A DNA stretch of 64,000 bases from Meghimatium bilineatum (Eukaryota > Mollusca > Gastropoda > Stylommatophora > Philomycidae): NCBI GenBank assembly GCA_034231615.1, contig CM067314.1, forward strand, positions 10,887,740 to 10,951,739, given 5' to 3'. Position numbers and translations under genes: made by a program. Positions 38,001 to 53,000 of the stretch are shown here, piece by piece; position 1 is the first letter of the stretch; each line of letters starts with the position of its first letter. Under the pieces are notes generated by a model. That model made no database searches. It was not told the DNA's origin and saw only the letters and a list, made by a program, of their open reading frames with translations.

Positions 38001-41000
38001 TCTTTATTGTAAACTAGCAGAACAGTATTTTAATGTTCTCTGACGCAAATTGCATGAAAACTTGTGTCGATTATTTGAGAATGAAAACAAGCAAGCATTC
38101 TATTTATTTTAATGTCTAATTAAATCTATAAAGAACATATAGTTACAGTCACAAATTCACTAACTCGTCTGTGGCAATAGAGATGCAAGGCAGCAACTAA
38201 TGGTCACGCATTCATAATAATGGTTAACTCTGATCATGATGTCCAGCAGGTATTACAGGGTCTAGTTCTCTTGTACAGCTAACTGACTGCTATTGATATG
38301 ATTGATTGCAGACATCAGCTGTTCAGTGGATGTGGTAAAAACACTGAATGTATTTGTTACCAATAGCAAAGTTGGGTGTGTCTGGTCATTAGCTCAAATA
38401 AAATAACACAATACATAACTTCTTCATTAAAAAAGAATACCAGAGAAACAAACCTGAGGCTGTGAGTAAAACTGCACTGTCTGGCATAAGTTAACAAGTA
38501 TATGTTCCCTCCATGTTCTTTCATAATCATCCATATATCTTGAGATAATCATCTATCCAATATGTCAACGTTGTATATGATTATGTGGCTGTAATGTGCG
38601 TGTGTTATATTGAGAAACAACATGCTCTTAACATTTGTCATTTTTTTTGTTAGGAGGAACTTGAGCTTTCACCCATACGGAAGAAACGCCGATATATTAA
38701 AAGGAAACACGCACAATTACAAAATCAAATTATACTTCAGGCCAGCTCGCACCAGTTTCAGCAGCAACATCAACAATCCAGTTGTGATGTGGATGTGGAT
38801 AGCTCAGATGATGATGCATTATCTGCAGTAAGATTGTTTACTTATGTCCTGTTGCTTAGTGCAGAATCATTGTTGTATACTAGTATAGTAGAATCCCTCT
38901 ATAGTGCATACATTTATAACAAAGTTCCTCTATAGAGCATACATTTATAACAAAGTTCCTCTATAGAGCATACATTTATAACAAAGTTCCTCTATAGAGC
39001 ATACATTTATAACAAAGTTCCTCTATAGAGCATACATTTATAACAAAGTTCCTCTATAGAGCATACATTTATAACAAAGTTCCTCTATAGAGCATACATT
39101 TATAACAAAGTTCCTCTATAGAGCACACATTTATAACAAAGTTCCTCTATAGAGCATACATTTATAACAAAATCCCCAATTATATTTATTGTTTATTCTG
39201 TAGATGGTGAATTTCTGTTTGTTTGAGAACCCCTGGAATTGCAAATGATTAGCTCTTACTTCCTATGTGCAGTGGGGCAGTTTTTCTGAGCTTTCTTTCA
39301 TACCCAGGAGACTTCAGCTTTGTGCAATGACTATTGAAGGAGCCTTACACTTAGAGGGGGTCTATAATTGTATAGATGGCATGCTACAAAGCTTCCATAA
39401 GAGAGCCATAATATAACGGCATGTCATCTACTAGGGGGCCATTGTGAGACCCACAAACGCACCCGCATGCATGTCTTTGAATTTCTGTTATTACATATGT
39501 ATTTTGTTGTTCTGGACCAAGTTGTTATAATGGGATTTGACCATTCATTCATTTTCCTTTTGCGCTGAAGTTAGCGCATAGGGCAGAGATCAGATCTCTC
39601 CAATTCTGTCTGTTCAAAGCTATTCTGTGCAGTTCTTGAATAGTATGAATATTGGTTGTTTTACTTTCTCTAAGTATTGTTCTTCTGAGTTTCTTTTTGT
39701 CTACCCCTTGCTCTTTTGCCTGTAGGTATCCATTCAAGAGATTGGTGGTGTATTCTGTTGGCGCATAGGGCATGCCCGATGTAGGACCAACGGCGTTTTC
39801 TGATAACATCTGTGATAAAATTTTGACGTGTCTCTTCTCTGATTTTATCATTCGATTTGAATTCACTCCAATGGGTGTTAGTTATCCTGCGAAGACATTT
39901 GTTCTCAAAACTCAGTAATTTCTTTTCTGAAGATAAAGAGCTTTTCCAGCTCTCACATCCACATGATAGCACTGGAATAACGCAGGAATTAAATAAGCGC
40001 ATTTTCTTGCGTGTGCCAATGGACTTTGACTTCCAGATATTAGACAGTCTGTTAAATGCTCTTGATGCTAGGGCAATGCGAGTTGTAATTTCTGTCATGA
40101 CATCACCGTCAAATGTTAATTTACTATACAGTCGTAAATATAGTGCCTATTAATGATATGATTAATTAAGATATTAAGCATAAAATTTTATCCCAGCTAG
40201 CAGACTAGACATGAATCTGAAAAATTATAGCTTTAAAGCTTATCAATTTACATTCCTACCACTCTGATAACTTAAGATATGCAAGTCAGATATAGGGTGG
40301 AGTAGGTCAGAATAACATTATAGAGAATTCTCTGTTGTTTACTCATGCGACCACTTTGATCTCTTGTATAAAGGTAGCATAATTCCTTTCTCTTGTCGGT
40401 AATTCTTGTTGTGAAAAGCAGAATACTTGAGCTTTATGCAGAGATAATGTTCTTGTATGTCAGAAAAATCTTGATTAATGGTGGAATACCAAAATTATTG
40501 GAGGTGACAGAGAAGTGGCTTTTACAACAGAATATTATGAATCTCATGAAAACATCTATTGATTCTGCTGGGGCTCATCAAAGCATGTAAAGATCACTTC
40601 TATATTCATTATGGCACCCGTCAGAACCCAGGATGGAGCAAAGAATAATAACACTGACCTACCATGCTGATAATACATGCAATGTATTATACACAAATTT
40701 GCAGATATCGTAGCTAAGCTGTAAACCATGACAATACATTGTATTCTTGACTGTTGTACATCTTGCTAGCCAGCTGGAATTTAAGAACACACACACACAG
40801 AAGACCCATAGGTGTCAACCAGTACTGATTTTACATATTGATAAGGATTTAGATTTTTGGTGTTAAATTTCAGTAAATATTTTTAATGCAGGCGTTTTTT
40901 TTTAATCTCACAAGCAGATATTGGAATGTGTTGATGGGCCAAAAAAATAGTCTTTTGGTGATAAATATGGACATTTTGAAACTGCATCGGGAAACTCGAT

Positions 41001-44000
41001 GTCCTTCATGATATTCCAAAAGTTTTTGATGTTGTACACAATCGAATGCTTTATTTGGTGTAGTCAATAAAGCATGTGTAGATGTCGACATTAAACTCTC
41101 TGCATTACTCTATGATGGTTCACATATTGGACTATTCCACATATCAGATTGCATTGATTAGAGCAGTCATTGATACCCTATGAGAAGATGAGGGTCGAAC
41201 AAGACAATGTACATATTCAGAGAATGGGAGGGACTAGTGGCGATGGGAGAAAGTGCTTTCTCTCCTGGAAGATCAGAACACATAATCAGCAACTGACTGG
41301 GACACTGAGCTTATACACTTTGACTGATGGAACAGCAAGCAGAACATATATGGGAATGCCCACAGTGCTGTGATGCTTATTCCTAATTAAGAATCTTATT
41401 GTTTGCTGAACATATTCTCTCAAGTACCCTATCTCATAGGTACTCTTATTTCTCTATGCAGATAGTTGAACAATGTGTAGTATGTTCCCTGATTACTCAA
41501 CGCTTCTAACCAAGCTAATATGTCCTCCGAGAGATGAAGAAAGTTGTTACCAGAGCCTCCTCAACAATCACAAACACCTAAAGTTCTTCAACTCTGTATT
41601 GCCTGCAGTAGATAGTAATGCAGCAATATTGCAGAATCATGTGGGGAAAAAATACTCTGTTCAGAACAGGTATGGAAGAACAGACACCCACTGTCCTACA
41701 GAGAAACAAAAATAATAATCCACACATTTAAGATAATTTTGTAGAAAAAAAACCTGATGGAAATGGAAGACACATCTGATGCAATATCATACACCTTCAC
41801 CAAAGATACCAGCAGGCCATACTTTTTTGCTTTTGAAGTCTAGACTGGTGGGTTACCTCTACCAATTAAGGGTTTATATAAAAATGAATGTCCATTTCGA
41901 TCCCGAACCTTTAAAGAGGTCTCAGGACTGCCAATATACAAAGACAGCAGATGTGACCAGAGGAAAGGGATGAGGGAAAAGCTGTGAAGAAAACTAAATT
42001 TCTTCCTAGCGAAAGGATTAACAATTTAGCATGGCTACAGAACTGAGGGAAATTAGCAGACAGCTCAAAAGACTAATGTATTATGCTTTCATATGATATT
42101 TAACAAAATATTGTTTTTTAAATCTCTATCAAAGACTTTGTCACAGTCAGACCATGAAGATGATAATGACCCTGATGGTATGTTTGCTTTCAAGAGAAGA
42201 AATAACTGCTATTATCATCAAGTGAGTTCTGTTTCTGAATATATACTTTTGTTTCTAATGTTTACTGGAGGTTCTGCACCACTCTTAGAATACACCACTG
42301 CATGTACATCTATAATTTGTTTCAGTTGATTCTCATAACCAGCTCAATTTTGTGTGTGGTTTGAGCAGAAAAGTTACAACAAAGCTGTGATATTTGCACT
42401 AGCCCATCTGATTTTGGCATACTATATATTAATGTAGAGGTGTTAAGAGTCAAATGCAAAACCGACGTAATCATTAATATGAGAAAAAGACAATCTTCAT
42501 TTTTTTTGGCCACTTCATGAGACAGGCAGGTTTGGAGAACATAGTCACAACAGGCAAAATTTAAGGCAACAGAGACAGAGGGTGACAATGTGAGAAAATA
42601 TTAGACAGTTTGACAGCCTGGCACGACAGAGAAACAACAACGATCTTGATACATAATACTGTGGACAGAGAGCGCCATGATCGCTTGCGCCAGCCGGCAG
42701 GGCACCTGATGATGATATATATATAATTATAATATAATATAATATATGCAATTAAACTCCAAACATATAGGCCTAGTTCACATAAAGAAAGCCATTTATA
42801 TTTTCTGGTGGAACAGGTTCCCTTGGGACTGAATTAATCGCGGGCGGTTTCAACCAGTTTGGGATTAAGTCATCTCATTAATATCATTAGAAATTTCCAT
42901 AGCCTGTGTCATTGAGTCAGTGACAGGGTTGCCAGTGTGATTTTTGATGCTGTAGAGATGTTCACATAATTGATTTATGAGCCTCATTCAGGTCTCACCT
43001 ATGAGCCTCATTCAGGTCTCACCTACGAGCCTCATGCAGGTCTCACCTACGAGCCTCATTCAGGTCTCACCTACGAGCGTCATGCAAGTCTCACCTACGA
43101 GCCTCATTCAAGTCTCACCTACGAGCCTCATGCAAGTCTCACCTACGAGCCTCATTCAGGTCTCACCTACGAGCCTCATGCAAGTCTCACCTATGTACAT
43201 CATGGTTCAACACGTGCAGATGATGGTATAGATGATGTTGCAGGACACATGTCTTCACCTCTTCATTTGGGGAATGAGACTGCCCGGTTCTTGGTCATAT
43301 AGACATAGGTGTAGCATTTACCACGTTTGCAGCTGATGGTGTCAAAACTATTAGGAACGGCAAGCTTGAGATGACTCTGGACCTATATATCCCTGAGTTT
43401 CTTGTCATATCTGTAAGCAACCAGAGGATGGATCATAGAAAACATTACACATCTTGGGATCTGACTGAAGAAGAGGAATGTGTCAGAATAGGGACATGAC
43501 GGACAGCAGAGAAAAAATATTGTCCTTTATTGGATAGAGAAAAATAATAGTCCTTTATAGGAGAGAAAAATAGTGTCCTTTATATGATAGAGGGAAAAAA
43601 TACTGTTCTTTATAGGAGAGAGAGAGCAAAAATACTGTTCTTTATAGGAGAGAGAGAGCAAAAATAGTGTCCTTTTGAGAGAGACAAAAATAGTGTCCTT
43701 TAGAGAGAGAGAAAAATAGTGTCCTTTAGAGAGAGAGAGAAATAGTGTCCTTTATATGATAGAGGAAAAAAATACTGTCCTTTATAGGATAGAGAGAGCA
43801 AAAATAGTGTCCTTTATAGGATAGAGAGAGCAAAAATAGTGTCCTTTATAGGATAGACAAAGAAAAAAATATTTTTTTAAGAGCATTCCTTCAATATATT
43901 TGCTATTTATTTGCAGCCTGTGTACTGTGGCTTGGGAAATTTGCCTTGGAATACAAATGAAGAAAGTAGAACAAAAGACAGCAAATTGTGTTTCTCTCTA

Positions 44001-47000
44001 ACCTCGTTACCAACTGGTCAAATGGGCTATGCAAGGAGGAGAATAGGACGAGGAGGGAGGTAATCACTTTTAAAATTTCTGACAAGTTTGTTTGTAATAC
44101 TATTTTTTTATTTCTCAAACTCCCACAGGACCTCTCTTGTAGCAGGACAATGGTCCGACTATATTTTTAGCAGGATTTAGTCCTAGGAACAGAATAATGT
44201 CATTTTATTTGTGTGAATGGCATAACACATCCAACTTCAGCGTGATACTGATATAATTGCTGACAAGCATATAGTCTTAGTTATCAGCATATAGTCTTAG
44301 TTTCCGTCTGGATAACGGAAAGCATTTTTCTGATATATCATAGCGCTTTTGACGTCAGCAAAGTTCTGTAACGGAAATTCGACTATATACGAAATTGGTC
44401 CGGAAAGTGTTAAATAAAATATTTTGAAGATGTTAAAACGATAAGACACCTTGTTGAAGACTTTGTTTGAAGGTAGAGTCAAAAGGCGGCGATCATATTA
44501 TGAGATGGGCATGTATAGTCTGACAGGATGCACCACCAAGGCAAGTGACAGAAGATGCTGGAGGTCGTCTGTGGCAGTCAACTGTAGATGAGGACACCTG
44601 ATGATGATGACTAGTGTCATAGTTATCCATGTTAATGGGGAGGGAGGGGGGGGGGAAGAGAAAGGATACTTCACCCTTGAATAATAATAATAATATTGTT
44701 TCTTCTGCGTTCGTTCTCAAAATCCTGCAGATTAGCATGATGTAGTCCGGAGTACGGAATGCGTTGTGTCATGGTTTACAGCATTGATGCGATATCTGCA
44801 CCTTTCGGCCTGACACATCTGACTTCAGCATGACTTTGGGTCACTGACCCTATATGGGATGGGACATCCAACTCCATCCCATAACCTCCTTAGTTGCCTA
44901 TTACGACATGCGTGGAAGGTAAACAGTGTTGCTATCCCCTTTAGGGCCGGCAACACACGGACGATATTATTTGAAGACTCCATAGTCTGCTCTTTTCAAC
45001 CTAATACATCCAACTCCAGCATGACTTTTGCGTTATTGTGACCTGCACCATAGAACAGCCAATTACACCCCCAAGCTTCTATTTTATCACCGTATGACTT
45101 GCATGGTAGGTCACACAGTGTTCGAATTCTTTTCTCTCCTTCCATGCACTGCAGACACACAAACTCTCTGGTTTGTTTCTCCACATTATCTTGTATGTTT
45201 GGTTCTTCTGGTTTTCGTGTGTTTTAGTTTTCTCTCTTGTTTTCCTTCATTTGTAACTTGTTATATGTCTGACTCTGTTGTGGTGAGCTGCAGATAGCAT
45301 CTTTGACTGCCAACGGTACTGGGTTCAAATCTCGCCGCAGGCAATTGTGTATCCAGACTGTTCAGATAGCAGTGGCAAACTACTGACCATAAATTCTGCA
45401 GAGATAATCACTACAGCCAAATAATGCTAGATTGATGGCCTCATCATGCATACGATATGGTACCTTGTTAAGTAACTATCGTTCATTCTTTATTTGTATA
45501 TCTTGTATTTATTTGATACTGCAACTGAAAATTGTATTTCCTCTACCTCGATTTGTTTCTATTGATAAGTCTTAAAATATTATTCCAATTGATTTGTTAT
45601 GCTTTTTTGATTGAACAGGGTAATTTTTGACAGAGGAATTATGCCTTGGGATAAGTCAGTGGATCAGCTTAATCATAACAGCAATCATCATTCCAATGTG
45701 TATTCTGATTATATCATCTATGTTAGGGATAAAAAAATGTAAGTATCATTACTTGTGTCTACTATTGGTTGTCTGTGTTTCTATCTCTTATGGTTGTTTA
45801 TAGTTGTCAACTTATATGCACTGGGATAGACAATTAAACAGCTTTCACTGGCAGTGCCATAGTAGAATTATTGGAGTTACGGGGCAGGAAAAAGTCACTA
45901 ACACTGATGTATGACAGGACAAAGTCACTAACACTGATGTATGTCAGAACAAAGTCACTAACACTGATGTATGGCAGGACAAAGTCACTAACACTGATGT
46001 ATGTCAGAACAAAGTCACTAACACTGATGTATGGCAGGACAAAGTCACTAACACTGATGTATGGCAGGACAAAGTCACTAACACTGATGTATGGCAGGAC
46101 AAAGTCACTAACACTGATGTATGGCAGGACAAAGTCACTAACACTGATGTATGGCAGGACAAAGTCACTAACACTGATGTATGGCAGGACAAAGTCACTA
46201 ACACTGATGTATTGGAAAGAACAGGTAATACTACAGCATTTTCTATGCTCAGTCTGCTCAGATTCCGATGGCTGGCACATGGCCCCCTCCTGGAGGAGGG
46301 AAAATGGCAGAACACTGACCGATCTAATTTATGGAATAGAAGAAGAAGAATAGAAATCAACAAGTCAAGATATTTAGACTGAGAACGGGACTATGCATCT
46401 ACAGAACAACAACACGGTTGCAACTTCGCTGCAAACCAATATGTGGGAAGCCTACACATCCTTAGAGAAGCCGCTCCACACATCGGACTAGATGCATAGT
46501 AATTTATCCCAGAGGAGGGAAAATGTCATATATTTTGAGATCTTGATGCTGTCATCAGAACTGCCATGTTATGGGCCCCAGAGGGAAGAAGAAATAAAAA
46601 TACATTTTAAAATCAGCTTGGTTGAGAAAATAATAGAAGTAGATGTTGAATATCTAGGGCAAAAAGTGACACGGTACCACATAACAATCAAAGTGGAGAG
46701 AGTTTAATACTGTTACACGACACCACTTGACATATTGACCACTCGTGTGTTGCTGAGATTCGAAATGGAGCAAAGAATAGTACTACTATAGCATAACCAA
46801 ATAATAGTAATACTGTATCATAACCATGAATGTCATAAGAAGTGGCTATGGAGGTTTGGACATGTGTTGTCTACCATATCCTGTTGGATCTAAAATGCTG
46901 TGCTCAAGTTGGTGTGTCATATCGATAGATAATATAACCAGGATACAGAGCATTACTTTTAAAAGAAAAATAAAAGAATTACTTTCTTGGTTGATTAGCA

Positions 47001-50000
47001 GCTGATGATGCTTCATATCCTTGATAAATGAATCTTTTTAATTTCTAAAATATATTTATTTTTATAATCTTGTTTGTTATTTACTCTCAGTGCCTGCTAC
47101 CAGCCCAGATCCAAGCTTGAAGGGAGACACCAGTCTACAGACGTTAGCAATCAGCCAGGAAGAGGTGAACAGATTCTTGGTCAACAGGCATCTGAATGTG
47201 ATGTGGAGAGCTTTCAGTCACACCAGGAACAGCTGCTAGACATGCAACGGGAACAGCAGAAAAAATTGTTTGGGGAAAGTGAACACCCTCTGATGTTTGA
47301 TCTGGAACCAGCTTTGCATTTGGGTGACCGTGTTGGTTCTCGGTTTACTTTGGACTCTGCAGGTGCGGAATTTGCTGTTCAAGCCCTTGTTGGGGCCACA
47401 CCTTTGGTAACTGTACCTGTGTTAGAAGGAACAATCCCAAGCTCTTTTGACTTATCTGCAGCATCCCCTGTAGGCAGTAGAACAGGTTTACAGCACCTTA
47501 GCTCAACTTTGTTCAACAAAACTGTGGACTCTGTAGGCAGCAATATCTCAAATATGAAAACAACCAGCTCAATGTCATCCATAATACATAGACAACCTGG
47601 CAGTTCTGTTCCTACCGAAACACCAATCATTGCCAGCTCATGTTTGTCATCTTCGTCTTCATCTGTCTTACTGCATCAGAAATCTGCTTCATTGATGGCA
47701 CACATGACATCTCTGTTGCAGCCAGTTATATCACCTAAAGTATCAGTGACATTGACATCGTCTTCACGAGTGTCATCTATGCCAACTTCATCTGCCACTT
47801 TCGTGTTGTCAAAAACAAACGGTTCATTACTGTCATCCAAAAGTGGTAAGCAGTCATTAATATTGATGAAATATTAATTCAATAATTTGTTTCCTGTGTA
47901 GGGAGCATCAGTTAGGTTTCCTAGCAGACCAGCGTTTTTGAGTTCACTCATTATCTGCTGAAGTCAGATGTGTTGTACCATTGGCGCAAATAAAATGGCG
48001 ACACAACACATTTCCATTCTCTGGATTACATCCTGCTGGAAATCTAGTAGGACCATTATCCTGCTACAAGAGAGACCCAGCGGGAGTTTGAGAATAAACG
48101 CTGAAGAAGAAGAATAGTTCACTCATTGTTCATGGTTTGAAATAAACATTACTCCCATGATTCGCCCAGCTACAAATAAGTAGGCAACAGAGTTGCCTTC
48201 TAGTCAGCCGTTTATTGCTTGTGCGAAAACCGAGTGCTGTGACGCTGGTTCATTACTGAGCTTACTTGTCTTTTTACTTTCTTATTTATTCTCCTTTCAC
48301 TTACTATGAAGCTTAGGTCCTCAACAAACTTTTCCATTTTGTCTTACCTTTAGCAATTGTTACCAGTTTTTTCCCAGTGTCCTGCCAAATCTTTTTGTAT
48401 CTGTATCTTTCCTCCTGGTATTTTTGGGGCTTCCTCTATTTCTCTTTCTTATTAGATTCCAGAACAATTTTACGCATTCCATTGGTCTTGTTAGTGTATG
48501 TCCTATCCACTAGCCGGCTCCGTTTCATTAGTTCTGTCTCTACTGGTTACCAATGTGGAGGCCTTGGCAAAATATTTTGGCATTATCTTTTCAAGCGTGA
48601 TGTAGAAGGTGACTAAGAAAGTTGGGGGATGGGCTGACTACCTTTCACCTGTGAAAAAATCACATTTACTGGGGATAGAATGACTACCTTTCATCATCAT
48701 CAGGTGACATTCTTTCCAGAACATAGTCTTTCCTATGGATCTCTTGGATTCTCCGCTGTCTTGAGCAAGTTGTCCTACTTCTTTTAGTGACATGCACAGG
48801 CATTCTTAAATGTCGTTAGTCCCACGATGTCTTTTGACAGCGTTTGTCCCTGTTGCCTTCTATCATCCCCTCCAATAACACTCCATGCCATCGTGCCTCT
48901 TAATGTGACCAAAAAAACTACCTTTTTCTTCAATATAGTGTTCAGAATATAGCCTTCTTGGACATTAATTGTTCTTAATACCTCCTAGTTTGTTTTCCTT
49001 GCTGTCCATTACCTTTCACATGTGAAAATTCACATTTACTGGGAGATGGGCTGACTACCTTTCTCTCTCTATATGACGTGTCCTTTTGCAGAATGTTGTC
49101 CTCACTGCCACTCTGTAAACCTCATGTTTCTGTGCAAGCTGCCCAGCTTCTTCCAATGCCATGTATTTATTTGTGGTCATAGTTATGTTCTTGGCATGTG
49201 TACACTTCGGTAGTTTGCTATTGCTTTCTGAGCCGGCTTTGGTGGGGACCACCTTTCAAATTTGAAAAAAAATCACATTTACTGGGGGATAGATTGACAA
49301 CATTTCACATGTGAAAAATCACATTTACTTCATGTCTTGTCCCGATTTCTTACATTTGTCTTTTGTCAAAAGGTATCAATCAATGATGAGGAGATGCAGG
49401 TCAAGGTCATTACACATCTGTCCTTTTGTGGCACACTCCTTGGTGGCAGGGAATTGTAGGAGCATCATCACTTCAAATAGGTCAACAGATCTGACAATGA
49501 ACTGGTTGTTCCAGGAGTTTATGCTGCACTCCTGGCAGGATGTGATAATCCTAGGATACAGCTGCACTCCTGGCAGGATGTGATGATCCTAGGATACATC
49601 TGCAATAGATTGCCTCCTTTCAGGGACTAAACATGCATCCATAAGCGCCCCCCCCCCTTTCTCTCCAACACCTTAAGATAACAAACCTTACATGAGTCAG
49701 GTGTCACGTGTTACTCACTTAGGGAAGAAACTGCTTTTGTCAGAAAAGCTATAGTTTTGTCAAGTGTGCTACCTGGTGACAAAACCTAAAATCTAAAGGG
49801 ATTACTTCATTATCTCTATAGGTGTCTGTTTAGTGTTGATTGCATAAGTTTCTTATTCATGTTCTTATATCTTTTCACTCATATTCCATGTTGGAAAGTT
49901 TGGGTATTCTGTGATTTGTTTCACACTTTCTATTCCATGTCGGAAAGTTTGGGTATTCTGTGATTTGTTTCACACTTTCTATTCCATGTTGGAAAGTTTG

Positions 50001-53000
50001 GGTATTCTGTGATTTGTTTCACACTTTCTATTCCATGTTGGAAAGTTTGGGTATTCTGTGATTTGTTTCACACTTTCTATTCCATGTCGGAAAGTTTGGG
50101 TATTCTGTGATTTGTTTCACACTTTCTATTCCATGTCGGAAAGTTTGGGTATTCTGTGATTTTTTTCACACTTTCTATTCCATGTAGGAAAGTTTGCGTT
50201 ATCCTTGATTTTAGGTTTTGTTTTTGCTGGGTAGCCAACCTGAGCCCAAGCTCCTATGGCATTCGCGTTCAAATCCAGCTCTTGGCTTCTTGTTTATAAA
50301 GTGGATTTTTTCAAAGATCCCTTGGGATTATCACCCGAAGCTACAGGATTATATGCTATTAGTGGTACTGTCTAAGCAGGTGATGTGGGATTTTGTTGAG
50401 AATGACAGAATACATATAGGGAACCAAGGTACAATGAAGTCATTCCTCTACTCCTTTTGGACCCTTTTTAAAGCACAAATACACAATAATGCACGCACAC
50501 ACAAAAATGCATCTTTCTGGCCTTATATAAAAAAAACTCTGCTGGCGACATGTGTCGGGCCATCTGCGCAAATAAACTGGCGACACAACGTATTTCCATT
50601 CTCTGGACTACATCATGCTGGAAATCTAGTAGGGCCATTGTCCTGCTACAAGAGAGATCCAGAATGAATGCTAAAGAAGAAGATGAATATCAAAAAGTAT
50701 TAGCGACTGCAGTCAGTTGTGCTGCTCAAATGGGGCCCAAAATTGATACCTCCAACAAATGGTTGCAGGCTTCTATGTAATTGGATGTTTGTATAGAACT
50801 GGTAGAACATAGATACCCCAACTCAAAAATTGCACGTAGGAAACAAGAGCTTCATTGTTTATGATTTCTGAGGATCAAAACAACAACCATCGGTCCAATC
50901 CCAGTTGTCAAGCCTACATTTTACACTCGTTAAGAATTCAGTGCCGGTCCGTATTTTTTAGTATTTTCTATTGCTATATTTCTAGTTACACAATGGCATG
51001 GCTACTGTAATTGGGCTCCGATCGATATCATTACCTTTGCACTGAGTGTTCCCAGAAGCAAATATGGACATGGGGAACAAACTGTGATGTTTACCTACTA
51101 CACTGAAGTAGGGACATGACTGTTGACAAACATATTTAGCTGATCGGTTAAAAATAAATAAGATTTAGTTTTTTAACGCCAGGGAAATAATCAGAAATAT
51201 AAATAAGATGAACTGTGTTGTCTCCCTTTTTGTGAACATTTAATCCGTTTCACATCAGTTTAGTTCCATTTAAAATGTAGACCCGACAACTGGGATTGTA
51301 CCCAAACATCTTTAACAATCTTAGAGAATCCTCTCACTTAGAATTGGGATTCCTAATTTATCTGATCAAGATAAGAGAAACATATTTATTTATTACATTC
51401 AGTGTTAAATGTTTAGATGATACTTAAGACCTCATTATTAACAATAATATTTGTTTCATTGACATCAAATCTCTTAAGTAGTGTTATGGAACTAACTACA
51501 AAGATATTGCTGTACTGTTGTTGTTGCTGTTCCTTGAGGGTGGTGTCTTAGGATAACTCATATGTGCACAGCCCACAATATTAGTAAGTCATGAAGAGTT
51601 GGTAAAGTTTAGAGTGTAGCTGCTGACAGTTCCAGTTTGATGCTGATTTATCAGTCTGTCCGTGTATCTAGGTAATGTCAACTAGCCCTATAAACGTACA
51701 GCCATCGATACAAAGAATGTATTAAAGTGTGCTTCTATGTTCACCTGGTTAGTAGGATGTTGTACAGATAATGTAATATATCATTCTGCACACCTTGTGA
51801 TATCTGCACCTTTCAGCCTGACACATCCAACCCACTCACCTTTCCCCTGAGTTGCCTCCTGTGACATTCATGACAGATCAGTGTTGCTGTTATTTTCTAC
51901 CGCAACATAGGGCCACAGGGCTTCATTTGCAATCTTGAAGAATGTGTAGTGTGAACAGAAAATAGTATGCCATAATGCAACTGACTCGCCAGAATTATTT
52001 TGTCATACCTTGTTTTTCTCTCTTTCAGTCAGACCCAGTGGGCTTTCATCAACCAGTCTTCAGCTCAATCTTCCAGCAAATTCAAGTCCATTAATCACCA
52101 TTTCACCATCACCTTTGTTAACTTCATTGCCTACTCAGCCAGCAATCGCAGTTAATCAGTATCCCTCTGCCATCAGCACACCAGCAGTTACCACATCAAC
52201 AACAGCGGTAACAGCCTTACAACTTCAAACCTCACTGAAGAACAAAGTTATACCAGGATGTTCAACTGCAAACTTCTACAAGTTACCAACATCAGCAAGC
52301 ATCTCAAACTTTGAGATCATCAGGTATTGTCTTATTTGTGAATATGCAATACTTCATCTATACAATACGTTCTTTGCATAATGTTTTTATCAATGTCTAT
52401 AAGTCACTGTTCTGCTGTGTATTCCAATGTATATACGTCACTTCTGTGTATTGCAATGTCTATAAGTCACTGTTCTGTGTATTCCAATGTCTATAAGTCA
52501 CTGTTCTGTGTATTCCAATGTCTATAAGTCACTGTTCTGTGTATTCCAATGTCTATAAGTCACTGTTCTGTGTATTCCAGTGTCTATAAATCTCTCACTG
52601 TTCTGTGTATTCCAATGTCTATACGTCACTTCTGTGTATTCCAATGTCTATAAGTCACTGTTCTGTGTATTCCAATGTCTATATGTCACTTCTGTGTATT
52701 CCAATGTCTATAAGTCACTGTTCTGTGTATTCCAATGTCTATACGTCACTTCTGTGTATTCCAATGTCTATAAGTCACTGTTCTGTGTATTCCAATGTCT
52801 ATAAGTCACTGTTCTGTGTATTCCAATGTCTATAAGTCACTGTTCTGTGTATTCCAATGTCTATAAGTCACTGTTCTGTGTATTCCAATGTCTATAAGTC
52901 ACTGTTCTGTGTATTCCAATGTCTATAAGTCACTGTTCTGTGTATTCCAATGTCTATAAGTCACTGTTCTGTGTATTCCAGTGTCTATAAATCTCTCACT

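Noticed and set aside
42970..43302. LTYEPHSG repeat protein
   Set aside because: It lies between two well-supported EPC exons in intron 10 and is a 24-bp tandem repeat.
45834..46353. Repeat proteins on both strands of the 30-bp array
   Set aside because: The frames exist only because the unit length is a multiple of three; no non-repeat coding context.
49640..49670. Short C-run as a structural element
   Set aside because: A run of about nine C in unremarkable context; too short to interpret.
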